A stretch of 64,000 bases of DNA, from contig JBFLVJ010000005.1 of assembly GCA_040758595.1 (NCBI GenBank), positions 1-64,000 of the forward strand. Reading direction: 5' to 3'. The DNA comes from Bilamarchaeum sp040758595 (GTDB lineage: Archaea; Micrarchaeota; Micrarchaeia; Anstonellales; Bilamarchaeaceae). Positions 14,549 through 22,291 of the stretch are shown here, piece after piece. Both the position numbers and the translations under genes were made by a program. The first letter of the stretch is position 1. Each line of letters starts with the position of its first letter. Below the pieces are notes generated by a model that saw nothing but the letters and a program-made list of their open reading frames with translations, did no database searches and was not told the origin of the DNA.

Positions 14549-15106
14549 CTTCTTGAAAGCGAGTATGCCCCGATCCGTCCTTGAGAATTCGTATCCTTCT
14601 GAGAGGTATAATTTTTCCAAGGCGCTTCCGGCTTCTGTTATGTAATCGGCTATGTTGCCCTTGGGCACATCCTCATATAGATAGCCCATGGCGTATCTGA
14701 ATCCCGAGCGCTGGGCCTCCCGCTCCCTCTCGGCCAGCAGTATCCTGCGCACCCCTCTGCCCTCATAGGCGAGGAGCACGGCCGGATCCTCCATGTAGAG
14801 TGCGTTGGGCTCACCGTTGACGATCTTCATGCCGTCCATATCGAGCTTGGCCGGCCATGCAAGGCCCACGCCCACCAGCATGCGGTTGACGGTGGCTCCG
14901 AAGCTCTTCTCGTACACCACGATGTTGCCGACTTCGGCCTCGGTTACATCGAAAGCGCATTTGCGCATGACCTTGACGCAGTCATCTATGTCGTCAGAAT
15001 CGAGCCGTTTTACCTCTACCTCTTCCTCGTCGAGGAGATTGACGAATTTCATCTTCGGGGCCTCGGCGGCCTCGGATTTCTTCTCTGACTGCTTGAACGA
15101 TTCCAT
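14543..15106 (-). CDS. GNAT-fold acetyltransferase-like protein
   Basis: A 187-residue protein. The first 20 residues are charged, followed by a domain resembling GNAT: EVKRLDSDDIDDCVKVMRKC, NIVVYEKSFGATVNR, YEGRGVRRILLAEREREA (acetyl-CoA loop position, Q/RxxGxG-like), and YLSEGYEFSRTDRGILAF at the end. The substrate is unknown. It overlaps the convergent LarE-like gene end by 6 nt. The zinc-ribbon gene lies just upstream (start codon gap 4 nt), so the two are probably one transcript. Confidence 0.6.
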   Translation of the reverse strand: MESFKQSEKKSEAAEAPKMKFVNLLDEEEVEVKRLDSDDIDDCVKVMRKCAFDVTEAEVGNIVVYEKSFGATVNRMLVGVGLAWPAKLDMDGMKIVNGEPNALYMEDPAVLLAYEGRGVRRILLAEREREAQRSGFRYAMGYLYEDVPKGNIADYITEAGSALEKLYLSEGYEFSRTDRGILAFKKL

Positions 15107-15110
15107 GAGC

Positions 15111-15452
15111 TCACATAAATCGCGTGTTGCAGGCTGGGCATCTAGTCAGGATGCCGTCCATCTTATACCCGCATATTGGACATACATAGAAGGTTTTATT
15201 AGCCCTTTCAAGCTCAGCCTCGAAGTCGTAGAAACACTTCACGCACTTGCGCACGTCCAGTTCGTTGAGCGTCCCGCAGCGCGGGCACTTCCTCCTGAAC
15301 ATGCTCTTGATCCGGACGCCGCATTTGGGGCAGCGTTCCATGGAGAGATTGACCTTCTCGCCGCAATTCGGGCAGTTCTGCACCTGGCCCTTGCGCTTCG
15401 ATGACGCGCCCCCGCCCTGGACTATCCTGCCGATTATCTCTCCGAGCCCCAT
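15111..15452 (-). CDS. Zinc-ribbon protein with three CxxC...CxxC units
   Basis: A 113-residue protein made almost entirely of zinc ribbons: CPNCGEKVNLSMERCPKCG, CPRCGTLNELDVRKCVKC and CPICGYKMDGILTRCPACN. The short N-terminus GLGEIIGRIVQGGGASSKR has no homology I can name. Triple ribbons are common in archaeal proteins that scaffold nucleic acid or protein complexes, but no function can be assigned. It shares a TATA element with the divergent PadR gene. Confidence 0.75.
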   Translation of the reverse strand: MGLGEIIGRIVQGGGASSKRKGQVQNCPNCGEKVNLSMERCPKCGVRIKSMFRRKCPRCGTLNELDVRKCVKCFYDFEAELERANKTFYVCPICGYKMDGILTRCPACNTRFM

Positions 15453-15478
15453 GTCCTCGCACCCCTATCTTCAGCGAG

Positions 15479-15490
15479 GCATATAAACGT
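15479..15490. promoter_or_regulatory. Shared TATA element, zinc-ribbon and PadR genes
   Basis: GCATATAAACGT lies about 26 nt before ATG 15510 (plus) and about 30 nt before ATG 15452 (minus). Either or both genes could use it. Confidence 0.45.
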
Positions 15491-15509
15491 TTCCGCATTA
15501 GCTTGAGGT

Positions 15510-15830
15510 ATGGCAAAAGCGCCGGCATCCAGCCCGATAAAACGCCTCCGGAACCTGCTCACATCCGGCAACCTGTGGCTCTACATACTCTCCCTCATCA
15601 AGAGGGACGGGAAGCTCTACGCTTATGCCCTGGATGAGGAGATCGAGAAGGAATTCACGTTCAGGCCCAACAAGATAATGATATACGTGGTGCTCTACAA
15701 GCTCGAAGGAGAAGGCCTGATAACCTCGAAGTTCGAGGAGAGGCGCAAGTACTACAGCATCACACCCAGGGGGAAGGAGACCCTGGACTCGGCCCGCAGC
15801 TACTTCAAGACGCTCGCCGGGAAGCTCTAG
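15510..15830 (+). CDS. PadR family transcriptional regulator
   Basis: A 106-residue winged-helix regulator of the PadR family. The domain includes LWLYILSLIKRDGKLYAYAL, the helix FRPNKIMIYVVLYKLEGEGL and the wing EERRKYYSITPRGKETL. There is a short C-terminal dimerisation helix. The ATG at 15510 is preceded by GAGGT and lies 26 nt from a TATA element. The divergent zinc-ribbon gene may be a target; this is inference from layout. Confidence 0.85.
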   Translation: MAKAPASSPIKRLRNLLTSGNLWLYILSLIKRDGKLYAYALDEEIEKEFTFRPNKIMIYVVLYKLEGEGLITSKFEERRKYYSITPRGKETLDSARSYFKTLAGKL

Positions 15831-15868
15831 CCCAGACGGGAGAAGCGCACCATCACTGCCATGCACAG

Positions 15869-15936
15869 CGGTTCCCGGTTTCGGGTCCTGGGTTCCGTAC
15901 CGAAACGAGACCCGGGACAGGAGACCGGAGACCACC
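15869..15936. repeat. Dispersed palindromic repeat, intergenic copy
   Basis: GGTTCCCGGTTTCGGGTCCT is mirrored by GAGACCCGGGACAGGAGACC around a GTACCGAAAC centre. This is a clear imperfect palindrome of about 68 bp between the PadR and Fap7-like genes, with the same words as the other copies. Confidence 0.75.
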
Positions 15937-15981
15937 TGGATTTTTGGTAGCCCTTTTAACCGTTGGCCGGGAATGAGTGGC

Positions 15982-16515
15982 ATGCGCATCGTCATCACCG
16001 GCTCCCCAGGCACCGGCAAATCCCTGATAGCCCGCGAACTGGCGGACATGCTCTCCCTGGAGCTGGTGGACCTCAAGAAGGTGGTCCGTGAGAAAAAGCT
16101 CCTGGGGAAGGGCCAAGCTGTCGATGTCAAGAAACTCGCAAACGCGCTCGTTTTCCTGCGGAAGAAGGATGATTATGTCGTCGAGGGGCACCTGGCCTGC
16201 GAGATGAGGCTCCCTGCGGATTTCGTCTTCGTGCTAAGGACCAAGCCCTCCGAACTCAGGAAGAGGCTTGCCAAGAGGCGCTACGGCAAGAGGAAGCTGG
16301 AGGAGAATCTCATGGCAGAGATGCTCGATTACTGCACCCAGAGGGTGAGAGCGGAGTACGGGAAAGAGCCGCTGGAGCTGGAGACGGGAGGCAGGATGCC
16401 GGAAACCTGCGCCAGGACCATCGCCAGGGCGATAAAGCAAAAGAAGAAAAAACTTGACCGCGTTAGCTATTCGAAAGAGCTGATGGCATACCTGAAGCTG
16501 AGGGGATCCGGATGA
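15982..16515 (+). CDS. Fap7/AK6-type adenylate kinase-ATPase
   Basis: About 177 residues, matching archaeal homologues of human AK6/yeast Fap7, a dual adenylate kinase/ATPase needed for small-subunit (uS11) assembly. Motifs are MRIVITGSPGTGKSLIAREL (Walker A), VVEGHLACEM and VFVLRTKPSELRKRLAKR (LID-like region). The ATG at 15982 was chosen over 15973 because the family starts directly with this strand and a TTTTAA element is about 28 nt upstream. The C-terminal 20 residues beyond the kinase core are unusual. It overlaps the scpB start by 4 nt. Confidence 0.85.
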   Translation: MRIVITGSPGTGKSLIARELADMLSLELVDLKKVVREKKLLGKGQAVDVKKLANALVFLRKKDDYVVEGHLACEMRLPADFVFVLRTKPSELRKRLAKRRYGKRKLEENLMAEMLDYCTQRVRAEYGKEPLELETGGRMPETCARTIARAIKQKKKKLDRVSYSKELMAYLKLRGSG

Positions 16516-17003
16516 AAGAGGAGATGAAGATAATAGAGGCCGCCCTGTTCATGAGCTCTCGGGCCATGACGCTAGAGGAGTTCAGGACGCTGACCGGCAT
16601 AGGCGCCCTCGGCTATTTGAAGAACGCCGTGGCCGAGCTGATCAAGGAATACGACGAGAGGGGCGGCTCGGTGGAGATAGCCGAGGTGGACGGAAAATAC
16701 ATGATGAGGGTGCGCAACGATTACCTGCCAAGGGTGCGCGAATTCGCCCAGGACACCGAGATAAGCAAGGGGGCCTTGAGGACGCTGGCGTATCTTTCCA
16801 AGCACGACGGGATGCTCAAATCCAGCCTGGTCAAGAGGATAGGGACGAGGGCGTATGGAGATGTGAAGGAGCTGGTGGAGAACGGCTTCGTGAAGCCCAA
16901 GAAAGATGGCAGGAGCGCCAAACTCATGCTGACAGAGAAGTTTAAGATATATTTCGTCCAAGAGAAGAGAGGGGAGGAGCAGACTCCGCAGACGACATTG
17001 TGA
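16512..17003 (+). CDS. scpB: Segregation/condensation protein ScpB-like
   Basis: A 163-residue protein with two winged helices as in ScpB. It begins MKIIEAALFMSSRAMTLEEF and contains RTLAYLSKHDGMLKSSLVKR, the typical second-domain segment, and GDVKELVENGFVKPKK. ScpB acts with ScpA and SMC in chromosome compaction. No scpA or smc is adjacent, so the partner must be elsewhere. Translation is probably coupled to the Fap7-like gene (ATGA overlap). Confidence 0.85.
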   Translation: MKEEMKIIEAALFMSSRAMTLEEFRTLTGIGALGYLKNAVAELIKEYDERGGSVEIAEVDGKYMMRVRNDYLPRVREFAQDTEISKGALRTLAYLSKHDGMLKSSLVKRIGTRAYGDVKELVENGFVKPKKDGRSAKLMLTEKFKIYFVQEKRGEEQTPQTTL

Positions 17004-17357
17004 GTTCTTTTTGCTGACGTCGCATAAAGGTCGGGCCATTCGTCTGACCGTGCAACCTGGTAGTGCGCCGGTCTTGAAGCGTTCCCGGTTCCGTTCTTGG
17101 GGTTTCGTGTTTCGCACGGGACCGGAAACACGGAACCCGAAACGCAACACAACCGGTCCCCCTGGGATTGCAGGTTCAAAAGCCTTGAAAGCTGGCGCTT
17201 TCAAGATTTGCCAGCAAGGCTGTCAATCCTGCCGTCAGCGTTTTTCATTTGTTCCCAGTCCGGGGTTTAGCGTTCTGCCCTCAGGAGAGGATGCCGGCAA
17301 AGGAACGCAGTTCCTTCTGTCAGCTATTTTATCTTTTTTCGGCATCCGCAGATCGGT
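17004..17357. other. Intergenic stretch with a palindromic repeat and a hairpin
   Basis: This gap has no credible gene. It holds a dispersed repeat copy (17086-17160) and a perfect 9-bp inverted repeat CTTGAAAGC-TGGC-GCTTTCAAG (17184-17205). A T-rich tract, TTTTATCTTTTTTC, lies at about 17328-17341, before the convergent end of the next gene. The hairpin and T-tract could serve as terminators. Confidence 0.6.
17086..17160. repeat. Dispersed palindromic repeat, intergenic copy
   Basis: GTTCCCGGTTCCGTTCTTGG and GGTTTCGTGTTTCGCACGG are followed by GGACCGGAAACACGGAACCC and GAAACGC. The left and right halves are near reverse complements. Confidence 0.75.
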
Positions 17358-17966
17358 TCACGGCATTTTTGGCAGGAATGGTTTCTCACACTTGTCCACG
17401 AATTCCTTGAAATCGGTGATGCCATAGCAATAACCAGGAGGCTCGTTTCTAGGACTACCGTTCTTGCAGCGCATGTCCGCCTGTCCATCGGCGCTCGAAC
17501 AATAGTTTGTGTTGAGAGGCACGCCCTGTTTGGCGAACCAGCTGTCCTTGAAACCGACAGCCCAGCAGTCGCCGTTCGATATGTTGGGGGGGCACCGCGG
17601 GTGGAAGGGCCAGTGAGTAGTAGAAACGCGATTTTGGATGTACCATAGCCCGGATCTCATGTGCTTTGTTATGAAAGCCGCCACCTCGGCCGCCTTCCTC
17701 TTGTCCGACATCGGAAAATGGAAGTATTGCTTGTTTTTGACCAGCCAGATATACGCGCGCATATCATAGACAGGAAGCGGTGCGGATTGGCTGGATCGTT
17801 TCATCGGCACATTCATACCGGCCTTCACCGGACCTACGGGTGCAAAAGCCATCCCGGCCGCCAGAGCCGCCGTCAGCACATGGCGCTTGGCCTTGGAAAA
17901 AAAGCTGCGCTTGGCAGTGCTGCCGGGTTCCTTTTTTGATCCTTCTCTCGAGAAACGTAGTTTCAT
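17358..17966 (-). CDS. Secreted cysteine-containing protein of unknown function
   Basis: A 202-residue protein with a basic N-terminus followed by a likely signal peptide (HVLTAALAAGMAFAPVGPVKA, residues about 29-49). The mature part has eight cysteines, e.g. HPRCPPNISNGDCWAVGF, NYCSSADGQADMRC, YCYGITDFKEFVDKC, suggesting disulfides outside the cell. It is rich in Trp, Tyr and His. I do not recognise the family. The start is preceded by AGGTGTCACT, a plausible ribosome-binding site. The next 260 nt upstream are AT-rich around 17970-18030. Confidence 0.65.
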   Translation of the reverse strand: MKLRFSREGSKKEPGSTAKRSFFSKAKRHVLTAALAAGMAFAPVGPVKAGMNVPMKRSSQSAPLPVYDMRAYIWLVKNKQYFHFPMSDKRKAAEVAAFITKHMRSGLWYIQNRVSTTHWPFHPRCPPNISNGDCWAVGFKDSWFAKQGVPLNTNYCSSADGQADMRCKNGSPRNEPPGYCYGITDFKEFVDKCEKPFLPKMP

Positions 17967-18186
17967 AGTGACACCTAATATTGTGTATTTTAATGTATAT
18001 GTATGAATTTATAAATATAGAAGGGTTATGATTGACGCGCTTTGACCGCAGGACCCGAAAACTCCCATTCTCTTGGGGGATGAATGAGCAAGCTTGGCGG
18101 GTCCGGCGAAGGCCGCGCGCCCTCTGGACAGGCTATCTGTGCCAATGCACATAAAACTATCTGCCCACGCCACTGCGAAACAGACC

Positions 18187-18196
18187 ATTTTTATAG
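18187..18196 (+). promoter_or_regulatory. TATA box of the ACT-domain gene
   Basis: ATTTTTATAG lies about 36 nt before ATG 18228, and a GGTGA ribosome-binding site (18219-18223) follows. This supports 18228 as the true start. Confidence 0.5.
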
Positions 18197-18227
18197 ATTT
18201 CTGGGAATATGTGGTCAAGGTGATGAA

Positions 18228-18623
18228 ATGGATGAAGATAGGCTAGTCGTGGAGTTTTTCTTCGAGAAACCGAGTTTCGCAGAGGTGTCTAAGGTCGCCA
18301 AAGCCTTCAGCGAAGCGGGGATAAAGAGCATCCTCATGCCTCCGGAGAACCGGGGCATCAACACCCACCTGATCGTCGAGAAAGCGGATTTGCAGAAAGC
18401 CAAGGCCAAGCTGAAGGCCATGGGCATCGAGGTCCAGGAGAAAGAGGTCATCATCATCAAGCTGGAGAACAGGCCGGGCACCATGGCCGACGCCGCCAAG
18501 AAGATATCTGAGAACGGCATCAACCTGACATACGCGTTCTCGGTCTCGATGACCCCGACGCTCTCTTATGTGCTGCTTGGTTCCGACGATAATAAGGCGG
18601 CTCTTGCGGCCCTGAAGAAGTGA
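18228..18623 (+). CDS. ACT domain protein
   Basis: A 131-residue protein of two ACT-like folds. The first covers about residues 5-65 (LVVEFFFEKPSFAEVSKVAK), and the second starts VIIIKLENRPGTMADAAKKI and ends NGINLTYAFSVSM. ACT domains bind amino acids or other small ligands to regulate metabolism. ATG 18228 was chosen because of the GGTGA sequence 4 nt upstream; the longer ORF from 18084 has no promoter support. It is followed 46 nt later by purA. Stand-alone ACT proteins in archaea often accompany biosynthetic genes, but the ligand is unknown. Confidence 0.8.
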   Translation: MDEDRLVVEFFFEKPSFAEVSKVAKAFSEAGIKSILMPPENRGINTHLIVEKADLQKAKAKLKAMGIEVQEKEVIIIKLENRPGTMADAAKKISENGINLTYAFSVSMTPTLSYVLLGSDDNKAALAALKK

Positions 18624-18669
18624 GCCGCTCTTAGAGTATTTTTTATTCTCTTCCTTTCCCTATAGCCTC

Positions 18670-19929
18670 ATGGCAGTCACTCTGATTTTAGGCTTACAAT
18701 GGGGAGACGAAGGGAAAGGCAAGATCGTCGACCTCCTGGCCGGAGATTATGACTACATAGTCAGGTTCAACGGCGGAGACAACGCCGGCCACACCGTGAA
18801 GAAGGGGGACGAGGAATTCAAGCTCCACCTGGTCCCTTCGGGTGTGTTCTATCCGGAGAAGATGAAGGTCATCGCCAACGGCACCGTGGTCAATCTGGAC
18901 ACCCTGATAGGCGAGATGGACGAAGCCGAGGGACGCGGGTACCATATGAAGAACCTGCTCCTCAGTTCCTGCGCCCACATCATCCTGCCATGGCATCGCA
19001 TGATGGACGGCGGGCTCGACAAGGTGGGCAAGATAGGGACCACCAAGAAAGGCATCGGCCCTGCTTATTCCGACAAAGCCTCGAGGACGTTCGCGCTGAG
19101 GGCCGGGGACCTGCTGCTTCCGGAGAAGGAGCTCAGGGCGAAGATAGCGCTCATCGCATCCCACAAGAGGAAGATATTCAAGGCGTTGGAGCTCCCTGAC
19201 TTCGACGAGAAGGAGATAACCGAGAAGACGCTCGAGAACGCCAAGAGAGTGAGGAAGCACATCGCAGACACCCAGTTCACGCTCAACAACGCGCTCGCCG
19301 GAGGGAAGAGCATGCTGTTCGAAGGCGCCCACGGCACCCTTCTGGACATAGACCACGGCACCTTCCCGTACGTCACTTCATCCAATACGGTTTCGGGCGG
19401 CGGATGCACCGGGGCCGGAGTGCCGCCCCAGAGCATAACGAGGGTGATAGGCATCGCGAAGGCATACACCACCAGGGTGGGCGAGGGGCCTTTCCCGACC
19501 GAGCTCCATGACAAGACCGGAGAGCGGCTTCGCGAGAGGGGCCACGAGTTCGGGACCACCACCGGCAGGCCCAGGAGATGCGGATGGCTGGACCTCGTCC
19601 TTCTCAGATACACCTGCATGATAAACGGCGTCACGGACATCGCGTTCACCAAGCTCGACGTGCTCGGAGGACTGGACGAGCTCAGGGTATGCACCGCCTA
19701 CGAGATAGATGGCAAGAAGACGACCGAGTTCCCGCCGGATTCGCACAGGCTCGCCAGGGCTAAACCGATCTATGAGAGCCTCCCGGGCTGGAAGGAAGAC
19801 ATATCAAAAGCCAAGAAGCGCGAGAACCTGCCCAAGGCTGCCAGGGATTACATCGCTTTTGTGGAGAAGAAGCTCTCGGTCCCGCTCAAGACCATATCGG
19901 TCGGCCCGAAAAGAGAGGAGACGATATGA
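18670..19929 (+). CDS. purA: Adenylosuccinate synthetase
   Basis: A 419-residue PurA that joins IMP and aspartate with GTP hydrolysis, the first step from IMP to AMP. Signatures: LGLQWGDEGKGKIVDLL (P-loop with catalytic Asp), NGGDNAGHTV (catalytic His), GTTKKGIGPAYSDKASR, FEGAHGTLLDIDHGTFPYVT and TTTGRPRRCGWLD. Full length compared with the family. Together with PurH it covers the end of the purine route; PurB is not in the window. Confidence 0.97.
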   Translation: MAVTLILGLQWGDEGKGKIVDLLAGDYDYIVRFNGGDNAGHTVKKGDEEFKLHLVPSGVFYPEKMKVIANGTVVNLDTLIGEMDEAEGRGYHMKNLLLSSCAHIILPWHRMMDGGLDKVGKIGTTKKGIGPAYSDKASRTFALRAGDLLLPEKELRAKIALIASHKRKIFKALELPDFDEKEITEKTLENAKRVRKHIADTQFTLNNALAGGKSMLFEGAHGTLLDIDHGTFPYVTSSNTVSGGGCTGAGVPPQSITRVIGIAKAYTTRVGEGPFPTELHDKTGERLRERGHEFGTTTGRPRRCGWLDLVLLRYTCMINGVTDIAFTKLDVLGGLDELRVCTAYEIDGKKTTEFPPDSHRLARAKPIYESLPGWKEDISKAKKRENLPKAARDYIAFVEKKLSVPLKTISVGPKREETI

Positions 19930-19967
19930 ACAGGCAGCGCACGGACACGGTTTTTGTAAAGGTGTGA

Positions 19968-19981
19968 CATTTATATACTTT
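19968..19981 (+). promoter_or_regulatory. TATA box of the toxin-antitoxin operon
   Basis: CATTTATATACTTT is centred 26-27 nt before ATG 20001, so the antitoxin mRNA is probably leaderless. Confidence 0.6.
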
Positions 19982-20000
19982 AAGTTACCTAGGTATACCC

Positions 20001-20219
20001 ATGTATACTACGATTAAACTCACCAATGAGCTCAAACATATGCTGGACCAGATGAAGCTGCAGGAAAACGAGAGCTACGCTGATGTGATAGAAGATTTGA
20101 TAGAAGATCGCCTTTCTTTGAATCCGGATTTCATCAAAGAGATAGAAGAACGAAGAAAAGAATACAAAAAAGGCAAGATTGTATCTCTGGAAGATTTGAA
20201 AAAAGAGGAAGACCTCTGA
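20001..20219 (+). CDS. Antitoxin (VapB/DUF217-like)
   Basis: A 72-residue protein: an N-terminal strand-helix unit TTIKLTNELKHMLDQMK typical of short ribbon-helix-helix antitoxins, then the charged tail KEIEERRKEYKKGKIVSLED that would wrap the toxin. Its stop codon is immediately followed by the toxin ATG. The pair is more AT-rich than its neighbours, consistent with lateral acquisition. It should repress its own promoter and neutralise the downstream RelE-like toxin. Confidence 0.8.
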   Translation: MYTTIKLTNELKHMLDQMKLQENESYADVIEDLIEDRLSLNPDFIKEIEERRKEYKKGKIVSLEDLKKEEDL

Positions 20220-20471
20220 ATGTACTCCATTGTATTTATCGATTCATCCCAAAAAGAGTTCAGGCAGCTGGGCAAAGAGAATCAGAAGAGGGTAATCTCT
20301 GTGCTAGAACGGGTCCGTGTGCGGCCTTTTGAATTCGCGTTGAGGCTGAGCGGCTCCAAAGCATACCGTGTAAGGGCCGGTAAGCTGCGGATAATACTCG
20401 ACATACGCGAAGAGGACAGCTCTATCGTCATCCTCAAGATAGGTAACCGCGAGAGCATCTATCTTCCATAG
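20220..20471 (+). CDS. RelE/ParE family toxin
   Basis: An 83-residue RelE-fold protein. It starts YSIVFIDSSQKEFRQLGKEN and continues with the typical LRLSGSKAYRVRAGKLRIIL and IVILKIGNRESIYL. The basic strand YRVRAGKLRI carries the residues RelE toxins use for mRNA cleavage. It abuts the antitoxin with no gap, forming a two-gene addiction module. Whether it is a ribosome-dependent nuclease cannot be told. Confidence 0.85.
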   Translation: MYSIVFIDSSQKEFRQLGKENQKRVISVLERVRVRPFEFALRLSGSKAYRVRAGKLRIILDIREEDSSIVILKIGNRESIYLP

Positions 20472-20506
20472 TTTTTACAAGATACACGTAAGCTGGCATC
20501 GAGCAT

Positions 20507-21451
20507 CTAGCGCTCGGCCATCCTCACGAACACTTCCACGCAGGTCTTGAGCGCCTCGTCGGTGTGCGCTTTCAGGGCAGCGCCGGACGCCTTGGCATGG
20601 CCTCCGCCCGCTCCGCCCAACTCCTTGCCGACCTCGGCCATCACTTCATTGAGGGGCACCTTGACGCTCTTCCTGGCCCGGGCAGATATCCTCGTCTCCT
20701 TCTCCTTATCCTTCCATTTGGCGACAAAGGCCACATCTGCGGCCTCTGCCAAGAGGGATGCGACATCGCTCTCGTTGCTCCCCACCTCGGTGGTGGCGAT
20801 GAGATAGCCGCCCGCATAGACATATTCCACCCGCTTGAATGCGGTGAGTATCGCGATCTTGGCCTCGTCCTTCGGCTCGGGCTCTGCTATGGAAAGCAGT
20901 TCCGCATAATCAGCCCCGCAGAGCTTCATCAGCCGGCCCAATGTCTCGAACGTCCCGGCGCGGGCCGACTTGAACCTCGCGGCATCCGCTATGATGCCCA
21001 CGCATAGGGCGAAGGCGGCATCCTTGTCTAACTCTTTGCCGAGATTCGCGATTATCTCTGCGGTGGACGGCGATGAGGAATCGATTATCTCGAATTCGCC
21101 CTTTATGTCCCTGCCTTCGCTCTGGTGGTGGTCGATGATGAGCAATATTTTCCATGCTTTCGCATGCGGGATGAGCGTATAGGCGCTGGTGTCGACTAGC
21201 GCGAGCCCCTCGAACGCCTTTGGATCGAGGGATGACAATTCGACGGTTTTTATCCCGAGCCGCTCTGAAAGGAAGCGCGCTCCTTCATTCATCTCTTCTT
21301 CGGTGCAGATGACGCTGTTCGGAAGGAGCTTGCTCAATGCAAAGGCTGATGCGAGCGCATCGGCATCCGCCCTGCTATGCGTGGCGATAGCTATCTTAAA
21401 GCCGCCATACCGCTCCAGGAAACTCTGGAAGGTATCAGGCGCTCTTTCCAT
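20507..21451 (-). CDS. DHH family phosphoesterase (NrnA/RecJ-like)
   Basis: A 314-residue DHH-DHHA1 protein. HSRADADALASAFALSKLL corresponds to motif I (here HSRADADA), LALVDTSA to motif II, LLIIDHHQSEG to the DHH signature, and GGAGGGHAKASGAAL to the DHHA1 substrate-binding loop. Such proteins degrade short oligonucleotides or cyclic dinucleotides, or act on ssDNA. It is the last gene of the minus-strand exosome superoperon, overlapping the prefoldin gene end by 17 nt. Its position beside the exosome suggests clearance of the oligonucleotides that exosomes leave; this is inference. Confidence 0.85.
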   Translation of the reverse strand: MERAPDTFQSFLERYGGFKIAIATHSRADADALASAFALSKLLPNSVICTEEEMNEGARFLSERLGIKTVELSSLDPKAFEGLALVDTSAYTLIPHAKAWKILLIIDHHQSEGRDIKGEFEIIDSSSPSTAEIIANLGKELDKDAAFALCVGIIADAARFKSARAGTFETLGRLMKLCGADYAELLSIAEPEPKDEAKIAILTAFKRVEYVYAGGYLIATTEVGSNESDVASLLAEAADVAFVAKWKDKEKETRISARARKSVKVPLNEVMAEVGKELGGAGGGHAKASGAALKAHTDEALKTCVEVFVRMAER

Positions 21452-21782
21452 GGCCCCTCATCCGCTCCTGGAGCTTCTTCTGGGTGTCCATCACGGTGGT
21501 GCGGAGCTTCTCTTCCTGCTTGGAGATGGCGTTGAGCTTGACTTCCAGAAGCTCGCTCCTCTCCTTCAGGTCCTTCTCGGCCGCCTCCTTGGTGGTGTGC
21601 AGCAGCACAGAGCCCACCGAGCGGTATACGTCGCCCTTGGACTTCTTCAATTCGTCCGCGGCATGCCGAACTTCGTTCAGCTGGATCTGCAGCTGGTGCT
21701 TCTGTATGAGCAGGACCTCAAGCTGCTTCTCCATGTTCTCGTACTCGATAAGCTCCTGGTTCAAGTTGTCCTCTTTCTTCAT
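21435..21782 (-). CDS. pfdB: Prefoldin beta subunit
   Basis: A 115-residue chaperone subunit with two long coiled-coil helices. The first runs from LNQELIEYENMEKQLEVLLI to the beta-hairpin region DVYRSVGSVLLHTTKEAA, and the second ends KLRTTVMDTQKKLQERM. Beta prefoldin forms a hexamer with alpha subunits and passes unfolded proteins to the thermosome. ATG 21782 was used rather than the 95-codon upstream extension, because it overlaps the end of the Pcc1 gene (ATGA-type) and matches family length. Confidence 0.9.
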   Translation of the reverse strand: MKKEDNLNQELIEYENMEKQLEVLLIQKHQLQIQLNEVRHAADELKKSKGDVYRSVGSVLLHTTKEAAEKDLKERSELLEVKLNAISKQEEKLRTTVMDTQKKLQERMRGHGKSA

Positions 21783-22018
21783 TTTCTGCACCTCTCGATA
21801 TCCTCGAAGGCCTGAAGCGCCCTCATGAACGCATTGCACGATGCCCGGAGGGCGATGATGTCCTCCGCGCTGATATCCACCCGAAGCGAGTTCTTTTTTG
21901 TGGAGAGCTCTGCCTTGGAGCGGTTCCCGATTGCGCCCTCGTGCGAGACCGCCTTGAGGGCTGCCTTGGCGGCATCCCCGTCCGGGAATTCCATCTCTAT
22001 GAAGCATCTTGCCTTCAT
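21779..22018 (-). CDS. pcc1: KEOPS complex Pcc1-like subunit
   Basis: A 79-residue protein resembling archaeal Pcc1: ARCFIEMEFPDGDAAKAALK at the start, NRSKAELSTKKNSLRVDISA in the middle and the helix ALRASCNAFMRALQAFEDI at the end. Pcc1 dimerises the KEOPS complex, which makes t6A37 in tRNA. It occupies the usual slot in the exosome superoperon, between the Brix-like gene and prefoldin beta. Confidence 0.8.
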   Translation of the reverse strand: MKARCFIEMEFPDGDAAKAALKAVSHEGAIGNRSKAELSTKKNSLRVDISAEDIIALRASCNAFMRALQAFEDIERCRK

Positions 22019-22024
22019 TGGATA

Positions 22025-22291
22025 TCAACTTTCTTTCGTTGGCTTCAAAAGCCTTTCCCCGGCCCATTCCCAGTTGCCCAGTTCATCCACCTTCAGCATG
22101 GCGACCTTATAGGGCTTGCCATCCAGCTCCTCGACTATCTCGATGGAGCAGTCACCCGTCTTCCGGGCCTGCTCGACCATGGAGCCGATGGCCTTCTTGC
22201 CTCTGGCCGCATAAGCCTGGCCGCTCTCCTTGGCCATCCTTTTGGCCAGGGAACGGGTCTCCACCGAAGCATACCTGCTGGTGGTTATCAA
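22025..22291 (-). CDS. Brix domain-like ribosome biogenesis protein (half-size)
   Basis: An 88-residue protein whose start MITTSRYASVETRSLAKRMA and the segment YAARGKKAIGSMVEQAR match the N-terminal half of archaeal Brix/Imp4-like proteins, which help large-subunit rRNA processing. Typical archaeal members are about twice this length. Here the ORF ends after ELDGKPYKVAMLKVDELGNW, without the second half. It sits in the slot where Brix genes occur in this superoperon, overlapping the RpoP stop by 4 nt. It is either a reduced functional form or a truncation. Confidence 0.65.
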   Translation of the reverse strand: MITTSRYASVETRSLAKRMAKESGQAYAARGKKAIGSMVEQARKTGDCSIEIVEELDGKPYKVAMLKVDELGNWEWAGERLLKPTKES

